A stretch of 44,472 nt of DNA from Pseudomonadota bacterium (GCA_018261905.1 JAGTRU010000029.1:1-44472), one strand, 5' to 3'; shown: positions 26,902 through 36,992, numbered from the stretch's first letter. Numbers and translations: made by a program. Notes: generated from the sequence alone by a model not told the origin.

Positions 26902-28494
26902 ATGTCCATCAAACAAGCCCTCATTTCCGTCTCCGACAAGACCGGTGTTCTTGAATTCGCCCAGGGCCTTGCTGCCCAGGGTGTCAAGCTGCTGTCTACC
27001 GGCGGCACCGCCAAGATGCTGCGCGATGCCGGCCTGGCCGTTACCGAAATCGGTGACTACACCGGCTTCCCGGAAATGCTCGACGGCCGCGTCAAGACGC
27101 TGCACCCGAAGGTGCACGGCGGCATCCTGGCCCGTCGCGACCTGCCGGAACACCTGGCGACCATCGAAGAACACGGCATTCCGATGATCGACCTGGTTTG
27201 CGTCAATCTCTACCCGTTCGCCGCGACCATCGCCAAGGACGGCGTGACGCTGGCCGACGCCATCGAGAACATCGACATCGGCGGTCCGGCCATGGTCCGT
27301 TCCTCGGCCAAGAACTACGCTGGCGTCGCCATCGTTACCGATCCGGAAGACTACGCCCCGCTGCTCGAAGAGATGAAGACCAACGGCGGCGCGCTGCAAC
27401 TGGCGACCCGCTTCGGCCTGGCCAAAAAGGCTTTCACCCATACCGCGCGCTACGACAGCATGATCGCCAACTGGCTGACCGGCCTCGACGAAGGCGTCGA
27501 AGCCGAACCGGAAGCCGCCGCCCCCGTGCCGGCCATCTTCCCGGCCAAACTGCAACTGGCGTTTGATCGCGTCGAAACCCTGCGCTACGGCGAAAACTCG
27601 CACCAGTCGGCCGCCTTCTACCGCGAGACCAATCCCGTCGCCGGCAGCATCGCCGCCTATACCCAGTTGCAGGGCAAGGAACTGTCCTACAACAACATCG
27701 GCGATTCCGACGCCGCCTGGGAATGCGTCAAGTCCTTCGACGTCCCGGCCTGCGTCATCGTCAAGCACGCCAACCCGTGTGGCGTGGCCGTGGATAGCTC
27801 CCTGCTGCGCGCTTATGAAAAAGCCTTCCTGACCGATTCCACTTCGGCCTTCGGCGGCATCATCGCCTTCAACGGCGAAGTCGGCATCGACATCGTCAAC
27901 GCCATGAGCGAGCGCAAGCATTTCGTCGAAGTGCTGATCGCCCCGGCCTTTACCGCCGAAGCCAAGGCTGCGCTGGCCGCCAAGCAGAACCTGCGCGTAC
28001 TGGTCGTGCCGATCTCGCGCCAGCTCAATGCGCTGGAATACAAGCGGGTCGGCGGCGGCCTGCTGGTCCAGACGCCGGACAATTTCACCGCCCAGGTCCG
28101 CGACCTCAAGGTGGTGACCAAGGTACAGCCGACCTTGCTGCAGATCGAAGACCTGCTGTTCGCCGAGCGCGTCGCCAAGTTCGTCAAGTCCAACGCCATC
28201 GTCTTCTGCGGTGACGGCATGACGCTGGGCGTCGGCGCCGGCCAGATGAGCCGCGTCGATTCGACCAAGATCGCCAGCATCAAGGCGCAGCACGCCGGCC
28301 TCGACCTCAATGGTTCAGTCGTCGCCTCGGATGCCTTCTTCCCGTTCCGCGACGGTGTCGACGTGCTGGCCGCGGCCGGCGCCAAGGCCGTCATCCAGCC
28401 GGGTGGCTCGATGCGCGACGAGGAAGTCATTGCGGCAGCCGACGAGCATGGCCTGGCCATGGTATTTACGGGTGCGCGTCACTTCCGCCACTAA
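26902..28494 (+). CDS. purH: Bifunctional AICAR transformylase/IMP cyclohydrolase (PurH)
   Basis: Catalyses the last two steps of de novo IMP synthesis. 530 residues: an N-terminal cyclohydrolase (MGS-like fold, about 1-200; [42 protein letters not shown]) and a C-terminal transformylase with [14 protein letters not shown], the KHANPCG catalytic motif (K288, H289), [11 protein letters not shown], and a terminal [20 protein letters not shown] (given by its ends). The spacer upstream lacks a recognisable RBS. purD follows after another palindromic spacer, so the two may be co-transcribed. Confidence 0.97.
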   Translation: MSIKQALISVSDKTGVLEFAQGLAAQGVKLLSTGGTAKMLRDAGLAVTEIGDYTGFPEMLDGRVKTLHPKVHGGILARRDLPEHLATIEEHGIPMIDLVCVNLYPFAATIAKDGVTLADAIENIDIGGPAMVRSSAKNYAGVAIVTDPEDYAPLLEEMKTNGGALQLATRFGLAKKAFTHTARYDSMIANWLTGLDEGVEAEPEAAAPVPAIFPAKLQLAFDRVETLRYGENSHQSAAFYRETNPVAGSIAAYTQLQGKELSYNNIGDSDAAWECVKSFDVPACVIVKHANPCGVAVDSSLLRAYEKAFLTDSTSAFGGIIAFNGEVGIDIVNAMSERKHFVEVLIAPAFTAEAKAALAAKQNLRVLVVPISRQLNALEYKRVGGGLLVQTPDNFTAQVRDLKVVTKVQPTLLQIEDLLFAERVAKFVKSNAIVFCGDGMTLGVGAGQMSRVDSTKIASIKAQHAGLDLNGSVVASDAFFPFRDGVDVLAAAGAKAVIQPGGSMRDEEVIAAADEHGLAMVFTGARHFRH

Positions 28495-28499
28495 AATGC

Positions 28500-28584
28500 A
28501 GTCGGGAGCGGTTAGTAGGGGAGTCGTTAGCAAAGCACCCCGATTTCCCGCTCCCGACTAATAACTAAGGACTAGGAACTCCCC
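28500..28584. repeat. Self-complementary repeat spacer between purH and purD
   Basis: Arms AGTCGGGAGCGG (28500-28511) and CCGCTCCCGACT (28548-28559) pair perfectly over 12 bp around a 36-base loop that itself contains GTTAG words. The right side continues with ACTAAT/ACTAAGG/ACTAGG words to the purD start. The CCGACTAAyAACT word is shared with the fis-purH spacer. An AGGA Shine-Dalgarno (28574-28577) is present 7 bases before the purD ATG. Confidence 0.85.
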
Positions 28585-29862
28585 ATGAAACTACTGGTAA
28601 TCGGTTCCGGCGGCCGCGAGCACGCCATGGCCTGGCGTCTGGCGCAGACCCCGGGCATGCAGAAGGTTTATGTCGCCCCCGGCAATGCCGGCACGGCGCG
28701 CGAACATGAACTGGAAAACATCAACATCACCGACCCGGTGGCACTCGCCGATTTCGCCGAGCAGAACAAGGTGCACCTCACCGTGGTCGGTCCGGAAGCG
28801 CCGCTCGCGGCCGGCATCGTCAATGTCTTCCGGGCGCGTGGCCTGAAGATCTTTGGCCCGACCAAGGAAGCAGCGCAGCTCGAATCCTCCAAGGATTTCG
28901 CCAAGCGCTTCATGGCCCGCCACAACATCCCGACGGCCGGCTTTGGCACTTTTACCAATGCCGCCGAAGCCCACGCCTATATCGATCAGCAGGGCGCCCC
29001 GATCGTCATCAAGGCCGACGGCCTGGCCGCCGGCAAGGGCGTCGTTGTCGCCATGACACTCGAAGAAGCGCATGCCGCGATCGACGACATGCTGTCCGGC
29101 AACAAGCTGGGCGAAGCCGGCGCCCGCGTCGTCATCGAAGAATTCCTTGATGGCGAGGAAGCCAGCTTCATCGTCATGGTGGACGGCAAGAACGTCCTGG
29201 CTCTGGCTTCCAGCCAGGACCACAAGCGTATCGGCGACGGTGACACCGGCCCCAACACCGGCGGCATGGGCGCTTATTCGCCGGCCCCGTGCGTCACGCC
29301 GGAAGTGCACGCCAAGGCCATGCGCGAAATCATTCTGCCCACCGTGCGCGGCATGGCGGCCGATGGCATCCCGTTCTCCGGCTTCCTCTATGCCGGCCTG
29401 ATGATCGGCAAGGACGGCTCGGTCAAGACCCTGGAATTCAACTGCCGCATGGGCGACCCGGAAACCCAGCCGATCCTGATGCGCCTGAAGTCCGATTTCG
29501 TCGACCTGCTGGAGCACGCCATCGACGGCAAGCTCGACCAGATCGAAGCCGAATGGGATCGCCGCATTGCGCTCGGCGTCGTGCTGGCGGCCGCCAATTA
29601 CCCGGACACCCCGAAGAAAGGCGACCAGATCACCGGCCTGCCCAAGGGCAATAGCTTCGGTGAAGATGCCCACGTCTTCCACGCCGGCACCAGTGAGGTC
29701 GACGGCCAGGTGGTGACCAGCGGTGGTCGCGTGCTGTGCGTTACGGCGCTGGGCGAAAACGTCAAGCTGGCGCAGAAACGCGCCTATGAGTGCGCCGTGC
29801 AGATCCACTTCGATGGCATGCAGTTCCGCAAGGATATCGGCCACCGGGCAATCAGCCGCTGA
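28585..29862 (+). CDS. purD: Phosphoribosylamine-glycine ligase (PurD)
   Basis: An ATP-grasp ligase making GAR from phosphoribosylamine and glycine, the second step of purine synthesis. 425 residues: MKLLVIGSGGREHAMAW start (N domain), GPEAPLAAGI, ATP-grasp region with VIKADGLAAGKGVVVA, FLDGEEASF, SSQDHKRIGDGDTGPNTGGMG (given by its ends), and ECQ-equivalent LEFNCRMGDPETQPILMRL. Length and order are standard. The reading frame ends 26 bases before an NYN-type nuclease gene. Confidence 0.97.
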   Translation: MKLLVIGSGGREHAMAWRLAQTPGMQKVYVAPGNAGTAREHELENINITDPVALADFAEQNKVHLTVVGPEAPLAAGIVNVFRARGLKIFGPTKEAAQLESSKDFAKRFMARHNIPTAGFGTFTNAAEAHAYIDQQGAPIVIKADGLAAGKGVVVAMTLEEAHAAIDDMLSGNKLGEAGARVVIEEFLDGEEASFIVMVDGKNVLALASSQDHKRIGDGDTGPNTGGMGAYSPAPCVTPEVHAKAMREIILPTVRGMAADGIPFSGFLYAGLMIGKDGSVKTLEFNCRMGDPETQPILMRLKSDFVDLLEHAIDGKLDQIEAEWDRRIALGVVLAAANYPDTPKKGDQITGLPKGNSFGEDAHVFHAGTSEVDGQVVTSGGRVLCVTALGENVKLAQKRAYECAVQIHFDGMQFRKDIGHRAISR

Positions 29863-29888
29863 AATGTAACCGTTAATGAGGCAGTCTC

Positions 29889-30581
29889 ATGGCAGACGCA
29901 GTAACCCCCGTTTTGCTGGTCGACTTCGAGAATATTCAGGACCTGGACTATCTCAAAAAGCTTAGAAACACGGACTTTGAAGTCCGTGTTTTTCTTGGCC
30001 CCCACCAGTCAAAATTACCGTCCTCATTGGTCCGGCAAGCGCAGCCGTTCGGCACACGCCTGCAATGGATACAGATGGAAGGACACGGCAAGAACGCACT
30101 CGATTTTCACATCGCCTACACCATCGGCCTGCTTGTCGCCGAGGACCGTAGGCGCCGGATATTCGTTCTTTCCAAGGATGCCGGCTTCGACCCGCTGATC
30201 GCCTACCTCGCCAAACGCAGCATTGCCTGCGAACGCATCGAGGAATTAGGCAATTTCCTGACCACCAAAGACAACACTCCGCCTCCCGCCAAGCCGTTAC
30301 CAACAGCCAGCGTGGCGCCCGTTGAAAAGCCGCTGCCAACGTTGAGCCCGGCAGCGGAGAAACCTTCAGGCAAGGGACCGACCCTGACCGATGTCATTTT
30401 GCACATCAACGCCATTCCGCCGCGGACCCGACCAAAGAAACCCAAAACACTGGCGGCCCACCTCGCCAGCCACTTCAAGAAACTAAGCCCGGGCAATGAT
30501 TTCTCCCTAGTCGTAAAAGAACTGGCCAAGCTCGGAAAAATTTCGATCAACGGCGACAAACTCAGCTACCACAACAAATAA
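29889..30581 (+). CDS. NYN/PIN-like domain protein (putative RNase)
   Basis: 230 residues. The N-terminal half (about 1-115) has the NYN/PIN-like pattern: [15 protein letters not shown] with D12 and E14, a conserved D72 in [12 protein letters not shown], and [10 protein letters not shown] with D97 and D101, the acidic set expected of a metal-dependent nuclease. A proline-rich linker (about 127-165) leads to a basic, probably winged-helix C-terminal region (about 165-228, [16 protein letters not shown]). RNase activity is inferred from the fold pattern. The gene lies between purD and hemF, 4 bases before hemF, so it is probably co-transcribed with hemF. A perfect terminator-like hairpin lies inside codons 26-35. 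Confidence 0.8.
   Translation: MADAVTPVLLVDFENIQDLDYLKKLRNTDFEVRVFLGPHQSKLPSSLVRQAQPFGTRLQWIQMEGHGKNALDFHIAYTIGLLVAEDRRRRIFVLSKDAGFDPLIAYLAKRSIACERIEELGNFLTTKDNTPPPAKPLPTASVAPVEKPLPTLSPAAEKPSGKGPTLTDVILHINAIPPRTRPKKPKTLAAHLASHFKKLSPGNDFSLVVKELAKLGKISINGDKLSYHNK
29966..29993 (+). terminator. Terminator-like hairpin inside the NYN gene
   Basis: A perfect 11-bp stem AAACACGGACT/AGTCCGTGTTT (29966-29976 with 29981-29991), tetraloop TTGA, ending in a T5 run (29989-29993). It has every mark of an intrinsic terminator yet lies about 100 bases after the purD stop, inside the coding frame, where it encodes NTDFEVRVF. It may end purHD transcripts or attenuate the NYN-hemF genes. Confidence 0.7.
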
Positions 30582-30585
30582 AACC

Positions 30586-31488
30586 ATGGATACCACCCAA
30601 CTGAAGGATTTCTTCACCGGCCTGCAAAGCCGCATCGTTGCCGAACTGGAAGCCTTCGACGGCCAGCCCTTCCGCAGCGATAGCTGGCTTCGTCCGGAAG
30701 GCGGCGGCGGCATTTCGCGCCTGATCGAGGAAGGCAATTTCTTCGAGCGCGGCGGCGTCAATTTCTCGCATGTCACCGGCACTTCCCTGCCCGTCTCGGC
30801 GACGGCAGTGCGCCCGCAACTGGCCGGCCGGTCCTGGGAAGCGATGGGCGTCTCGCTGGTCCTCCATCCGCGCAACCCGTATTGTCCGACGGCGCACATG
30901 AACGTGCGCAGCTTCGTCGCCAGCAAGGAAGGCGAAGAAGACGTCTGGTGGTTCGGCGGCGGCATGGATTTGACGCCCTACTACGGCCAGCGCGAGGATG
31001 TAGTGCATTTTCACCGCACCTGCCAGCAGGCGCTCGCCCCGTTCGGTGACGAGGTTTACCCAAAATACAAAAAATGGTGCGACGAGTATTTCTTCCTCAA
31101 ACATCGCAACGAGCCGCGCGGCGTCGGCGGCGTCTTTTTCGACGACCTCAACGAAGGCGGCTTCGATCGCTGCTTTGCCCTAACCCGGGCCACCGGCGAT
31201 GCCTTCAGCGAAGCCTACCTGCCAATCCTGGCCAAGCGTCGCGACATGCCCTACGGCGAACGCGAACGCGACTTCCAGGCCTACCGTCGCGGCCGCTATG
31301 TCGAATTCAACCTGGTCTGGGACCGTGGCACGCTGTTCGGCCTGCAGTCGGGCGGCCGCACCGAATCCATCCTGATGTCGCTGCCGCCCATCGTCAAATG
31401 GCGCTACGACTGGCAACCGGCAGCCGGCACGCCGGAGGCCGAACTCTACGAGGTGTTTCTCAAACCCCGCGACTGGCTACAAACCTAG
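30586..31488 (+). CDS. hemF: Oxygen-dependent coproporphyrinogen III oxidase (HemF)
   Basis: Oxidative decarboxylation of coproporphyrinogen III to protoporphyrinogen IX in aerobic haem synthesis. 300 residues, as in E. coli (299). Motifs: [28 protein letters not shown] (given by its ends), [21 protein letters not shown] (by its ends), [26 protein letters not shown], and [14 protein letters not shown]. It is the aerobic isozyme; no hemN was seen in the window. It starts 4 bases after the NYN gene. Confidence 0.97.
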   Translation: MDTTQLKDFFTGLQSRIVAELEAFDGQPFRSDSWLRPEGGGGISRLIEEGNFFERGGVNFSHVTGTSLPVSATAVRPQLAGRSWEAMGVSLVLHPRNPYCPTAHMNVRSFVASKEGEEDVWWFGGGMDLTPYYGQREDVVHFHRTCQQALAPFGDEVYPKYKKWCDEYFFLKHRNEPRGVGGVFFDDLNEGGFDRCFALTRATGDAFSEAYLPILAKRRDMPYGERERDFQAYRRGRYVEFNLVWDRGTLFGLQSGGRTESILMSLPPIVKWRYDWQPAAGTPEAELYEVFLKPRDWLQT

Positions 31489-31676
31489 AAAACCTTATCG
31501 CACAGGAGCCGAGAAGAACTGAATATAATTGCTTGCAGCATTTTTGCGGCGCATCCGGAAGATACGCCGAACTTTCCTGGGCAAGCCTTGGTTTTTCCTC
31601 AGCATCCCTGCATCTCGGCGGTTCAATTGCGTTTTCTCGGATAAATCCGGGCCCGCCGGCCGGGACCCGGTAGAAT

Positions 31677-33008
31677 ATGTCATTGGACTACCCAAGACCT
31701 TCCTGCGCCATGAAGACCAAGCCGCCCATCGACCGCAAGACCGGCCTGCTGCTCGACGCCGCCGCTAAGCGCTTCAATCGCCACTACGCGACCGGTCGCT
31801 TCACGGCGGCGCTGGCGGAGTCCCTGCAGGCGACCCGAATCGCCCCCCGCCTGGCGGAGCCGTGGGCGGATGCGGCGGTCTGCGCCATCCGCCTCGAACG
31901 CTGGGATGACGCCATTGGCTACGCGCAGCGCGCCCGTGCACTCGGCTCAAACAGCCTGGCGACGCTCGACGCACTTTCCCACGCCTACGGCGGCAAGCTG
32001 GATTGGGCGGCGGTCCGCAACTGGGGAACGGCCGCCCTGCAAGAGCGCCGCCGGCAATTCGACGCGCCGCCGCCGATCGCCCACCATCCCGCCGAGCTGC
32101 CCCCGCCGCCGTCGCCGACCAGCCGGCAACAAAATCTGATTGCCTTTTCCCTGTTCGGCGAACAGGCCAAGTATTGCGAATGCGCCGTCCTCAACGTCGC
32201 CGAAAGCCCCCGTCTCTATCCCGACTGGACCTGCCGCTTCTACATCGACGAGAGCGTCCCGCCCGGCATCGTCAAACGTCTGCAGGCCGGCGGCGGCGAA
32301 ATCTGCCGGGTCAGCCCACAACAGAAACAGCGTCTACCGGGCCCGATGTGGCGCTTCCTCGCCTACGACAGCCCGGGCGTACAGCGCGTGATTTTCCGGG
32401 ATGCCGACTCGGTGATCAGCGCGCGGGAGCGGACGGCGGTCGAGGCCTGGATCGCCAGCGACAAACGCTTTCACCTGATGCGCGATTCGAGCACCCATAC
32501 CGAACTCATCCTGGCTGGCCTGTGGGGCACCGTGGGCGGCGCCCTGCCGCCGATGCAGACGCTGCTCGACGCTTTCCTACGGCAGCCGGTGGCATCGGCC
32601 CATTTCGCCGACCAGCACTTCCTGCGCCAGTTCGTCTGGCCCTATGCCAGCCAGAGCCTGCTACAGCACGACTCGGTGTTCAACTTCCTGGACGGCCTGC
32701 CCTTCCCCGATGGCCCAGTGTCGGCGCAGCAACACGTCGGTTGCCCCGAGGCCTCGGCGCAGCTCCGTATCGCCACCGACCTTCCCGAGGGCACGCCGGT
32801 CGTGTGGACCCTCTATCGGATCGGCGAAACGGCGGGAAACCGGTATCAACTCGCGGTCTGCCGCTACCCGGGAATCGTCTGCGACGGTCATCTCAGCGAC
32901 TGCCTGCCGCGCCGCTACGCCCGGGAAATCGAGGCCGGCACGATGTCGATCCGCATCCAGGAGCGCCCGGCAGGCACCACCACAGCACAGCCGGCGCCGG
33001 CCCACTGA
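31677..33008 (+). CDS. TPR-containing putative glycosyltransferase
   Basis: 443 residues; ATG 31677 directly follows GGTAGAAT, but ATG 31710 (MKTKPPIDRKTG) is an equally good start. The N-terminal part (about 25-120) is tetratricopeptide-like, with paired Ala-rich helices and conserved spacing (RFTAALAESLQATRIAPRLAEPWADAA, described by its ends). After a proline-rich linker comes a GT-A-like domain with FSLFGEQAKY and VIFRDADSVIS, whose D242-A-D244 is a DxD metal site. It probably transfers sugars to a surface glycan or protein; acceptor and donor are unknown. There is no signal peptide. It converges on hemY. Confidence 0.65.
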   Translation: MSLDYPRPSCAMKTKPPIDRKTGLLLDAAAKRFNRHYATGRFTAALAESLQATRIAPRLAEPWADAAVCAIRLERWDDAIGYAQRARALGSNSLATLDALSHAYGGKLDWAAVRNWGTAALQERRRQFDAPPPIAHHPAELPPPPSPTSRQQNLIAFSLFGEQAKYCECAVLNVAESPRLYPDWTCRFYIDESVPPGIVKRLQAGGGEICRVSPQQKQRLPGPMWRFLAYDSPGVQRVIFRDADSVISARERTAVEAWIASDKRFHLMRDSSTHTELILAGLWGTVGGALPPMQTLLDAFLRQPVASAHFADQHFLRQFVWPYASQSLLQHDSVFNFLDGLPFPDGPVSAQQHVGCPEASAQLRIATDLPEGTPVVWTLYRIGETAGNRYQLAVCRYPGIVCDGHLSDCLPRRYAREIEAGTMSIRIQERPAGTTTAQPAPAH

Positions 33009-33047
33009 GGCGGAGCGTCCCCAAGGCGACCGCGCTGCTTCCTGAGC

Positions 33048-34226
33048 CTAGCGGACGTCGAGCAGTGCGCTGGCCCGGTAGTGCCGGTTGGCGTCGTCCT
33101 GGCGTTGTAACTGCTCGAAAAGGCGGGCGAGTTCGAGGTGGGTTTCGGAACGCGCCGCGACGGCCAGGGAAGCGTCCAGATAGTTTTCCGCCTTGCCCCA
33201 CAGGCGCTGCCGCCCACACATGCGGCCCAGCGCCAGGAGCAGGATGGCGTCGTCCGCATGACGCAGCAGCCAGTGCTCGGCGCGCGCCAGGCGGGCCGTC
33301 TGATCGCCGCCGGACAGGCGGCCGTAGATGGCGGCCAGTTCCGATTGCCAGCTGTCACCGTTGTCGTCGTCGAGCGCCGTTTCGATCAATTGCTGGACTT
33401 CGCCATCGGCCCCGGCCAAGGCCCGCACCGCGGCCAGAACGACACGGCGGTCGCGTTCCTCGTCGGGCAGGTTACGGAGATAGGTCGTCAGTTGCCGGGC
33501 ATCGCCGGCCGCCCGCGCGATATTGGCGAGATGGGCCTGGGTTTTGATTTCCCGCACCACCTCGGGGGCCAGCGCCGCGCGCTTGGCCAGTTGCCGGACC
33601 AGCTTGAGCACCCCGTCCCAGTCGCCGGTCCCCTGCCGGGCCCGCAGTTCCAGGCGCAGCGGGGCGATGTGGCGGCCCTGGCGGGCCTGCAGTTTTTCCA
33701 GGGCGAGGAGCGCTTCGTCGAAGCAACGCGCCTCGTTCATCATCTCGGCTTCCAGCATCAGGGTTGCCGCTTCGGTACGCGGATCGTCCGCCTTGGCGCG
33801 TTCCATCCAGTCCCGCTGCTTGCCGGATTCACGCATGCGCTGGGCGGCCCGCGCCGCGATCAGGGCCGAGAGGCCGGGCGCCGTACCGGCGGCATGGGCC
33901 GCCGCGGCTTTTTTCAGGGCCTGACCAAAACGGCCTTCGAAGAGCAGGCGAACGGCATCCTGAAAGACCAGGCTGGCCTTTTCGCGCTGCCGGCGGGCGC
34001 GATATTCGGCGGCCCGTCGGGGCAGCGCCAGGGTCTGCGCAATGCCGCGGGACACGCCGTAGAGCACGGCAAACAAAAGGACCAGCGCCAACCCGAAGAG
34101 GTTCAGCGAAAGCTCGACCCGCCACGGCGGAAATACCAGCAGCACATAACCGTCATTGAGCTGTGCGCCGAGCGCCAGCAATACCGCCAGGGCAAACAGT
34201 GCCAGAATCCAGAACAGCCCTCTCAC
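33048..34226 (-). CDS. hemY: HemY, inner-membrane TPR protein of the hem cluster
   Basis: 392 residues with two N-terminal membrane helices (about 1-20 and 40-62) and a HemY N-terminal domain (GYVLLVFPPWRVELSLNLF), then tetratricopeptide repeats to the C-terminus. HemY of this proteobacterial type is not the protoporphyrinogen oxidase of Gram-positives; it is thought to act as a scaffold or regulator of haem synthesis. Its ATG overlaps the hemX stop by 4 bases; it is the last gene of hemC-hemD-hemX-hemY. Confidence 0.92.
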   Translation of the reverse strand: MRGLFWILALFALAVLLALGAQLNDGYVLLVFPPWRVELSLNLFGLALVLLFAVLYGVSRGIAQTLALPRRAAEYRARRQREKASLVFQDAVRLLFEGRFGQALKKAAAAHAAGTAPGLSALIAARAAQRMRESGKQRDWMERAKADDPRTEAATLMLEAEMMNEARCFDEALLALEKLQARQGRHIAPLRLELRARQGTGDWDGVLKLVRQLAKRAALAPEVVREIKTQAHLANIARAAGDARQLTTYLRNLPDEERDRRVVLAAVRALAGADGEVQQLIETALDDDNGDSWQSELAAIYGRLSGGDQTARLARAEHWLLRHADDAILLLALGRMCGRQRLWGKAENYLDASLAVAARSETHLELARLFEQLQRQDDANRHYRASALLDVR

Positions 34227-35269
34227 CGTTTTTCCTTGCTGTTGCGCAGAGCCCGCAAGGCGGCCTGACTATCGTTCAAATGGGGCAGTTCGACCTTCAG
34301 GTCAGCCCCGGCCATCTGCCGCAACGTCGCCTGCGCCGCCTGCACCGCCTTGTCCTCGCGGTCGAAATGACGGGGCAGCCAGCGCTCGACCGCCGTCAGT
34401 TCGGCACGGAAAGTCGACTGATCGTGCGCCAGCAACGCCAGCCGGGCATTGAGCAAACGCAATTTGAGATTTTCGCGCAGGAAAAAACTTTGTCCTGGGG
34501 CAAGCAGTGCCGCGTCCTCGTGATCGAAACGCTGGATCCGGACCAGGCCCTTCAGTTCCTGCCAGGCTTCCCCGCCCAGCCGTTGCCACCAGGGCAGCGG
34601 CGACGCCGACGGCTGGCGCGGGGCCGCATCCGTCGGGCGACTGAGACTGGCCAGCGGCCACTTATCGGCGCCAATCACCAGTTGTTCCAGACGCAGGCTG
34701 ATCCCCGGCACATCGACGAAGGGCAAGGCGTTCAGGCGTTCCAGATCTTTCGCCACGGCCTTCCGCAAGGGCAGGTACTGCGGCCGCTCGAGACGGGCCA
34801 GCCGGGCATCGGCGGTTTGCAGGGCGAGAATCGCCACCGGCACATTGCCGGCCAGTTGCAACTGTTGCCCGGCCAGGGTGATGGCCTGCTCGACTTCGAG
34901 CAAGGTGGCCTCTTCGCGGCTGCGGGCGAGATCCTGATAGAGGCTCTGCAAAGCAACGTTTTGCCCCTGGAATTCGCCGAGTTTGCCGTCCACCGCCCCG
35001 AGCTTGGCCTGCAAGGCCTCGATCTGTTCGCGCAACTGCTTCTGCGCGCCGCGCGTTTCCTGGCTGGCGGCATCGGCTTCGGCCAGGCGGCGGCTCACTT
35101 CCTGCTGCGTATCGCTGAGCTTCTGCCGGCTCTCCAGCCATTGCCAGCCGACCAGCAGCAGGGCCAGGCAGGCAATCAGCAAACTCAGGTTGTAGCGGCT
35201 GGATTTCTTGGCCGGAACGGGAAGGGAGTGCGGCGCGGGAACGGGGGGGGTGTCGTTTTCAGGCATCAT
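34223..35269 (-). CDS. hemX: HemX-family membrane protein
   Basis: About 348 residues starting at ATG 35269, which gives an ATGA overlap with the hemD stop; an ATG 9 bases upstream (35278) is also in frame. It has a proline-rich cytosolic N-terminus, one membrane helix (about 27-45, NLSLLIACLALLLVGWQWL), then a coiled coil (about 50-110, rich in E/Q/L) and the HemX periplasmic domain. Although annotated in databases as a uroporphyrinogen-III methyltransferase, this family lacks the SAM-binding methylase motifs; no such motif is seen here. Confidence 0.9.
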   Translation of the reverse strand: MMPENDTPPVPAPHSLPVPAKKSSRYNLSLLIACLALLLVGWQWLESRQKLSDTQQEVSRRLAEADAASQETRGAQKQLREQIEALQAKLGAVDGKLGEFQGQNVALQSLYQDLARSREEATLLEVEQAITLAGQQLQLAGNVPVAILALQTADARLARLERPQYLPLRKAVAKDLERLNALPFVDVPGISLRLEQLVIGADKWPLASLSRPTDAAPRQPSASPLPWWQRLGGEAWQELKGLVRIQRFDHEDAALLAPGQSFFLRENLKLRLLNARLALLAHDQSTFRAELTAVERWLPRHFDREDKAVQAAQATLRQMAGADLKVELPHLNDSQAALRALRNSKEKR

Positions 35270-36048
35270 GCCGACCAATTATAAGCACCTAAGCCGGCAA
35301 TGATGCCGGCGTCGGCTGCGTCAGTGAGGATAATTTTGTCCAGCCCGAGGGCCCGGGCATTTTCGGCAATCCGGGCATGCGGCACGAAAAGCGGTGTGTC
35401 GTACAGGAAAGCGCGGCCTTCGCCGTCGAGCATAGCCAGCAAATGGCGCAGACCTTCGCTGCTCGACACGGTCAGCGCATCCAGTCGCCCGGCCCGCCAG
35501 GCATCGAGCAACGGCGCGCTGTCACCCGGCGGACCGCCGCGGCGATAGCAGGTGACGCAATCGACCAGGGCGCCCCGGGCGCGCAAGGTATCAGCCAACA
35601 ATTCGCGGCCGCCGTCGCCGCGAAAGATCGCCACCCGCCGACCGCCGACTTGGGGCGCGGCCAGCTCGGGCAATTCAAGCAAGGCTTCCGAATCGAAGCG
35701 CCGGTTCGGCAGCAGGCAACCGCCGACGCCATGCGCCGCCAACGCCTTGACCGTGCCCGGTCCGAGCGCAGCCGGGCGGAGCGCAAGCGGCCAGCGACCG
35801 GCGGCGAGAATCGCCGGCAAGGCATGGTCGACCGCGTTGGGACTGATGAAGACGGCCAGGGCGTAGTCGGCCAGTCGGGATACCGCCTGCTGCAGTTCGC
35901 CCGGATCGGCGGCCGGCGCAATCTCGAGCAGCGGAAAAAGCAGCGCCCGACCGCCGGCAGCCATGATCGCCTCGGCCAGCGGCGCCGCCTGGGCGCGCGG
36001 CCGGGTAACGACGATGGTTTTGCCGGCGAGCGGGCCGCTGGGGCTCAT
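35266..36048 (-). CDS. hemD: Uroporphyrinogen-III synthase (HemD)
   Basis: Cyclises hydroxymethylbilane to uroporphyrinogen III with inversion of ring D. 260 residues, a poorly conserved family. Visible marks are [20 protein letters not shown] at the N-terminus, [36 protein letters not shown] and [13 protein letters not shown]. The start overlaps hemC by 4 bases, which together with hemX downstream confirms identity. Confidence 0.93.
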   Translation of the reverse strand: MSPSGPLAGKTIVVTRPRAQAAPLAEAIMAAGGRALLFPLLEIAPAADPGELQQAVSRLADYALAVFISPNAVDHALPAILAAGRWPLALRPAALGPGTVKALAAHGVGGCLLPNRRFDSEALLELPELAAPQVGGRRVAIFRGDGGRELLADTLRARGALVDCVTCYRRGGPPGDSAPLLDAWRAGRLDALTVSSSEGLRHLLAMLDGEGRAFLYDTPLFVPHARIAENARALGLDKIILTDAADAGIIAGLGAYNWSA

Positions 36049-36992
36049 TGGCAGTGGGCGAGTTTTTCCAGAATGGCATCGGCGCCCTGGGCGCGCAGTT
36101 GCGCCGCCAGTTGCAGACCGAGCGCTTCGTCGTCGGCCGCGCTTTTGCCAACCTCGCCACGCACTTCGCCGCTGACCATTTCCTGGCCGTCAGCGGTGGC
36201 GACAAAACCGCGCAGCCAGAGTTCGCCGTTGTCGATGATCGCGTAGCCGCCCAGCGGCACCTGGCAGGAGCCGCCGAGAGCCCGCGAGAAGGCGCGCTCG
36301 GCCCGGACGCAGTGGGCGGTTTCCGGATCGTTCAAAGGCGCCACGACGTCGGCCATCGCTGCCGCGCCATCGATCAGCTCGATGCCGAGGGCGCCCTGAC
36401 CGGGGGCCGGCAGCGACTGCTCGGCGCTCAGCACGGTCTTGATGCGGTCTTTCAGGCCGAGGCGAAGGAGGCCGGCGGCAGCCAGGATGATCGCATCGTA
36501 CTCGCCGGCATCGAGCTTTTTCAGGCGGGTATCGAGATTGCCGCGCAGGCTCTTGATCACCAGTTGCGGATACTTGGCGCGCAGGATGGCTTCGCGGCGC
36601 AGGCTGGAGGTGCCGACCACGGCCCCGGCCGGCAACTCGTCGAGACCGGCATAGTTGTTGGAGACGAAGGCGTCGCGCGGATTTTCGCGGGCCGAGATGG
36701 CGGCCAGCACGAAACCTTCCGGCATCACCATGGGCACGTCCTTCATCGAATGCACGGCGAGGTGGGCCTTGCCCTCCGCCATCGCCACTTCCAGTTCCTT
36801 GATGAACAGGCCCTTGCCGCCGATTTCGGCGAGCGGCCGGTCGAGAATCTGGTCACCCTTGGTGGTCATGCCGAGAATGACAACTTCCGAAGCGGGATTT
36901 AGACTGGCCAGACGGCCTTGCACATGGACAGCCTGCCACATGGCCAGGCGGGACTCGCGGGAGGCGATGACAATCTTGGAAGGAGCGGGCAT
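36045..36992 (-). CDS. hemC: Porphobilinogen deaminase (HemC)
   Basis: Polymerises four porphobilinogens to hydroxymethylbilane. 315 residues from ATG 36992 ([20 protein letters not shown]); the frame stays open about 780 bases further upstream, but that extension is antisense to the methyltransferase gene. Catalytic D85 is in HSMKDVP, and the dipyrromethane-cofactor cysteine is C243 in [20 protein letters not shown] and LRGNLDTRL are present. It is first in hemC-D-X-Y, divergent from the methyltransferase gene with a 42-base spacer that must hold both promoters. Confidence 0.96.
   Translation of the reverse strand: MPAPSKIVIASRESRLAMWQAVHVQGRLASLNPASEVVILGMTTKGDQILDRPLAEIGGKGLFIKELEVAMAEGKAHLAVHSMKDVPMVMPEGFVLAAISARENPRDAFVSNNYAGLDELPAGAVVGTSSLRREAILRAKYPQLVIKSLRGNLDTRLKKLDAGEYDAIILAAAGLLRLGLKDRIKTVLSAEQSLPAPGQGALGIELIDGAAAMADVVAPLNDPETAHCVRAERAFSRALGGSCQVPLGGYAIIDNGELWLRGFVATADGQEMVSGEVRGEVGKSAADDEALGLQLAAQLRAQGADAILEKLAHCQ

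Noticed and set aside
26807..28584. CRISPR-like array from the repeated words around purH
   Set aside because: The words are short (8-12 bases), imperfect, and form inverted pairs flanking one gene; there are no regular spacers and no cas genes.
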